Both the position numbers and the translations under genes were made by a program. From positions 1 through 36,041 of the forward strand of contig JAQIBT010000010.1 in NCBI GenBank assembly GCA_027858915.1: 36,041 nt of DNA, written 5' to 3'. This document shows positions 34,501 through 36,041 of this stretch, piece by piece (the first letter of the stretch is position 1; every line of letters begins with the position of its first letter). Source of the DNA: Salinisphaera sp. (GTDB taxonomy: Bacteria; Pseudomonadota; Gammaproteobacteria; Nevskiales; Salinisphaeraceae). The notes below the pieces were generated by a model. That model was not told where the DNA came from and did not search any database. It worked only from the letters and a program-made list of their open reading frames with translations.

Positions 34501-35788
34501 CTCCACCCACGATTCGCTTACCGGACTGCTCAACCGGCGCGAGTTCGAACGCCTGCTGGGGCGTGCCATGAAAACCGCTCAGGCCGAAGATCGCCAGCAT
34601 GTACTGGCTTATTTGGACCTCGATAAATTCAAGATCATCAACGATACCTACGGGCATCAGGCCGGCGACGAACTGCTGCGCCAGATTACCCGACGCATGC
34701 GCGAAACCCTCCAGCAGCGCGACCTGCTTGGCCGTATCGGAGGCGACGAATTCGCACTGCTGATGGAAGATCGCAGCATCGAACAGGCGCGAGCCATCGC
34801 CCAGCAGTTGGTCGCGGCGATAAAGAACAGCGATTTTCTATGGGAACGCTTTCATCTCAAGGTGGGGGCCTGCGTCGGTCTGGCTGTGGTCAACGCGGAC
34901 GCGGGCAACGTCAGCGATGTTACCCGCGCCGCAGACGCAGCCTGCTTTGCCGCAAAGGATCTCGGATCGAGCTCGGTATATGCCTATAGCGACGAAGACA
35001 ATCAGGTAAGCCAGCAGCGCAACGACATGAACTGGGCCGATCAGCTGCGCACGGCCTTGGCAGACGATCGCATCGAGATGGCCGCGCAGCCTATTGTCTG
35101 CCTCGACGACATCGATGGACCGCGCGGCCACGAAAGTCTCCTGCGCTTGCGGCTGCGAGACGGCACCCTGATAGCCGCCGAGCAGTTCATCGACGCTGCC
35201 AACCGGTACGGTCTGATCCGCGATCTCGATCGGCGAGCCTTGCACAAGACCCTGGCCTGCCTCCAGCAACCTGAACAGCGACTAACCCCGCTGCTATGGG
35301 TGGCGGTGAATGTATCCGCGACCTCGTTGATCCATCCAGAGTTTCTGGAACACACGCTGGCCGCGCTGGATCACTACGATGTCGCCCCCGACCAATTGTG
35401 TTTCGAAATCACCGAGACCTCGGTGATCTCCAACCTCACCCAGGCCCAGCAGGTGATGCAGGCACTGCAGAGTCGCGGCTGCCGGTTTGCTCTCGACGAC
35501 TTCGGTACTGGTCTGTCGTCATTCAATTATCTGCGCGAGCTACCGGTGGAATACGTCAAGATCGACGGCAGCTTCGTTCGCGGCATGCTCACCAACCCGA
35601 GCGACTACGCCATGGTGAAGGCGATAGCCGACATCTCCAGACTGATGGGCAAGACCGTCATCGCAGAGGGCGTGGAAACCGAAGACTTGGCAGAAGCCGT
35701 GCAAGGGCTCGGAGTCAAGTACGCGCAAGGCCATCGATATGCGCACCCCGAGCCGATCGACATCGTCCTCGGCCGCCGCACCGGTTAA
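31544..35788 (+). CDS. CheB-CheR-PAS-PAS-GGDEF-EAL signalling fusion protein
   Basis: 1414 residues, no membrane segment seen. Order: CheB methylesterase (about 17-195) with its full catalytic triad S26 (VGGSAGS), H53 and D145 (GSGRDG) but no receiver domain; CheR methyltransferase (about 222-490) with the SAM-binding VWVPGCATGEEAYSLAI (324-340) and SCRNLLIYLD; a PAS-like or linker region (about 525-635); a Glu-rich coiled coil (655-735, STNEELQSSNEELESSKEEL); PAS domains (about 740-850 and 862-975); GGDEF (980-1150, GGDEF at 1066-1070); EAL (about 1165-1405). The EAL box reads ESL (E1197), but N1256, E1288, D1318, D1319, K1339, E1375 and Q1395 are kept, so phosphodiesterase activity is plausible. 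The GGDEF inhibitory site RxxD reads QQRD. GGGAGG precedes the start by 12 bases. No chemoreceptor or che genes are adjacent. Confidence 0.93.
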   Translation: MADSDQYEDQSVALRRPQCIVAVGGSAGSLKPFETLLDTIGHDAGLCVVIVAHRGPGHDELLSDLLTRHTRMPVIQISGPTVACADHVYIAPPDTHLEITDGELLLCDNNDTTGERTLIDRFFRSVAADLGSAAIGIIMSGSGRDGTRGARAIHEAGGLVIAQLPGEAEFASMPEHVIASGHVGHVLKVQAMPEAMAAHLERDTDRAHVGSRSDTCYASDQDTATYDPILKLIKSRHDRDFSHYKPGTIGRRIRRRMGIRQSPTTAAYLELLEKDSEESDVLLGDLRIGVTGFFRDPDIFETLEQSVIPEILAAEHDTHAPVRVWVPGCATGEEAYSLAISFSEAVEAHGVQRDIQVFATDIDESALSKGRGGCYSAHIADQISEQRLARWFEPTSDGYRVNNALRSRVLFAAQSVIADPPFSRLDMVSCRNLLIYLDRTMQRHVIGLFHFALKPQRWLLLGSSENIDNTSALFERIADSAHIYRARRNAAASHYQVEWTRSSPRIESRDPTRAVTSRGEERLSNLVPSLLTDIFVPPSVVTNGQFDALYLHGELEDFLSFPNGPHSSNLLGLARQGLQGRLRSIVLEALKDTSDVVTARAQVLRNGRYQFVLLKARQVRLGAHRPPAVLVNFLHAESTQQTAMHVVADIEQTALNQSAELDYELEMARAEIARMSDELEASQQEFETTHEEALSTNEELQSSNEELESSKEELQSLNEELTTVNSELQEKMQLLRDATDDIANLLDSTDIATLFLDEHGNIKRFTPATRRLFNLIDSDVGRPVSDISHVFMASADILEDIRRVHQARESIETEEQTRDNRWFLRRVMPYRTVEGGIRGVVLSFLDVTKLKQAERQSAASNDRFRLIYHDNPAMYFIVDSAGLVSSVNDFGASQLGYQADDIIGRSFAAMHSRPEKLRNRLQRCHYHPGSVHRWELQLRRRDDTVLWVRANARRTADVHDNLSAVVLVSCEDISLEKKLGEEARFHSTHDSLTGLLNRREFERLLGRAMKTAQAEDRQHVLAYLDLDKFKIINDTYGHQAGDELLRQITRRMRETLQQRDLLGRIGGDEFALLMEDRSIEQARAIAQQLVAAIKNSDFLWERFHLKVGACVGLAVVNADAGNVSDVTRAADAACFAAKDLGSSSVYAYSDEDNQVSQQRNDMNWADQLRTALADDRIEMAAQPIVCLDDIDGPRGHESLLRLRLRDGTLIAAEQFIDAANRYGLIRDLDRRALHKTLACLQQPEQRLTPLLWVAVNVSATSLIHPEFLEHTLAALDHYDVAPDQLCFEITETSVISNLTQAQQVMQALQSRGCRFALDDFGTGLSSFNYLRELPVEYVKIDGSFVRGMLTNPSDYAMVKAIADISRLMGKTVIAEGVETEDLAEAVQGLGVKYAQGHRYAHPEPIDIVLGRRTG

Positions 35789-35843
35789 CGCAGAATAGCT
35801 CCGAGCGCTTCGAGGCAGACAAAGCGCGGCCAATCGTCGTCAA

Positions 35844-36041
35844 CTAGGGCCTGTTGCCATTTCGTGCGAGGCCGCGCCAAGGGCCGTTTTGCGGCAAGAC
35901 GAGGCGCAGCAAGGGCGGTGTCGTCATTCTACATAAGCGCGCTGCAACGCTGTATTGCCGAAAAACAGCCCTTGTCCCGAAGGGTTGGGCCTCAAATCGC
36001 CCCAGGCGGCGTTGCAAGTCTGGGTCGTGGCACGCCACGAC
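35844..36041 (+). repeat. Dispersed intergenic repeat, copy with internal 95-base hairpin (runs off the right edge)
   Basis: Begins CTAGGGCCTGTTGCCATTTC at 35844, like the other copies. At 35879-35897 and 35955-35973 it holds inverted arms matching at 17 of 19 positions (AAGGGCYGTTTTKCGGCAA), a hairpin of about 95 bases absent from the copy at 1-120. From 35974 (GTCCCGAAGGGTTGGGCCTC) the match to the first copy resumes. It starts 56 bases after the signalling gene and has no transposase in view. Confidence 0.65.

Noticed and set aside
35844-36038. 64-codon minus-strand frame within the right-edge repeat
   Set aside because: It reads through the inverted arms of the repeat; the composition reflects the repeat and there is no start signal.

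Overview
The window is GC-rich, densely coded and entirely chromosomal in character. The gene families (minCDE, a FadE-type acyl-CoA dehydrogenase, an AcrAB-type RND pump with an AcrR-like repressor and operator, SanA, an Mce/Mla lipid transporter with a PqiC-type lipoprotein, ribB under an FMN riboswitch, tkt-gap-pgk) point to a Gram-negative gammaproteobacterium. A marine or halophilic Salinisphaera-like lineage is my guess from overall feel, not something the sequence proves. No phage, plasmid, CRISPR, tRNA or rRNA signature was seen.

Layout. 1-120: truncated copy of a dispersed repeat. 128-1966 (minus): minC-minD-minE. 2173-3054 (plus): alpha/beta hydrolase. 3195-5675 (plus): membrane-anchored FadE acyl-CoA dehydrogenase. 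5825-9574 (plus): very large Ig-like lipoprotein ending at a strong terminator. 9859-13386 (minus): four-gene Mce-type lipid ABC transporter (STAS-permease, ATPase, MCE-domain protein, PqiC-like lipoprotein). 13547-19631 (minus): complete tripartite RND efflux operon (adaptor, pump, outer-membrane channel), divergent from an AcrR-like repressor at 19744-20460, with an E. coli-like AcrR palindrome between them. 20349-21113 (minus): SanA, overlapping the repressor tail to tail. 21281-21465: cluster of three ends of the dispersed repeat. 21462-23513 (minus): MoxR-type AAA ATPase and CoxE-type VWA protein. 23547-27915 (minus): transketolase, GAPDH and phosphoglycerate kinase. 27916-28417: 0.5 kb AT-rich divergent regulatory region. 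28418-29500 (plus): Tat/lipoprotein-type ferritin-like protein with terminator. 29605-30514 (plus): FMN riboswitch and ribB. 30700-31338 (minus): a second TetR regulator with a candidate operator. 31544-35788 (plus): a 1414-residue CheB-CheR-PAS-GGDEF-EAL fusion. 35844-end: another copy of the dispersed repeat.

Functional themes are cell division placement, envelope lipid handling and efflux, central carbon metabolism and c-di-GMP signalling. The most unusual items are the five-domain-class signalling fusion, which combines chemoreceptor methylesterase/methyltransferase chemistry with c-di-GMP synthesis and breakdown, and a family of intergenic repeats with shared outward ends near YTAR tetranucleotides, one copy of which carries an extra 95-base hairpin. 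Well-supported regulatory DNA includes the AcrR-type operator, the FMN riboswitch with a predicted start-codon-sequestering hairpin, and a 24-bp palindrome upstream of the second TetR gene.
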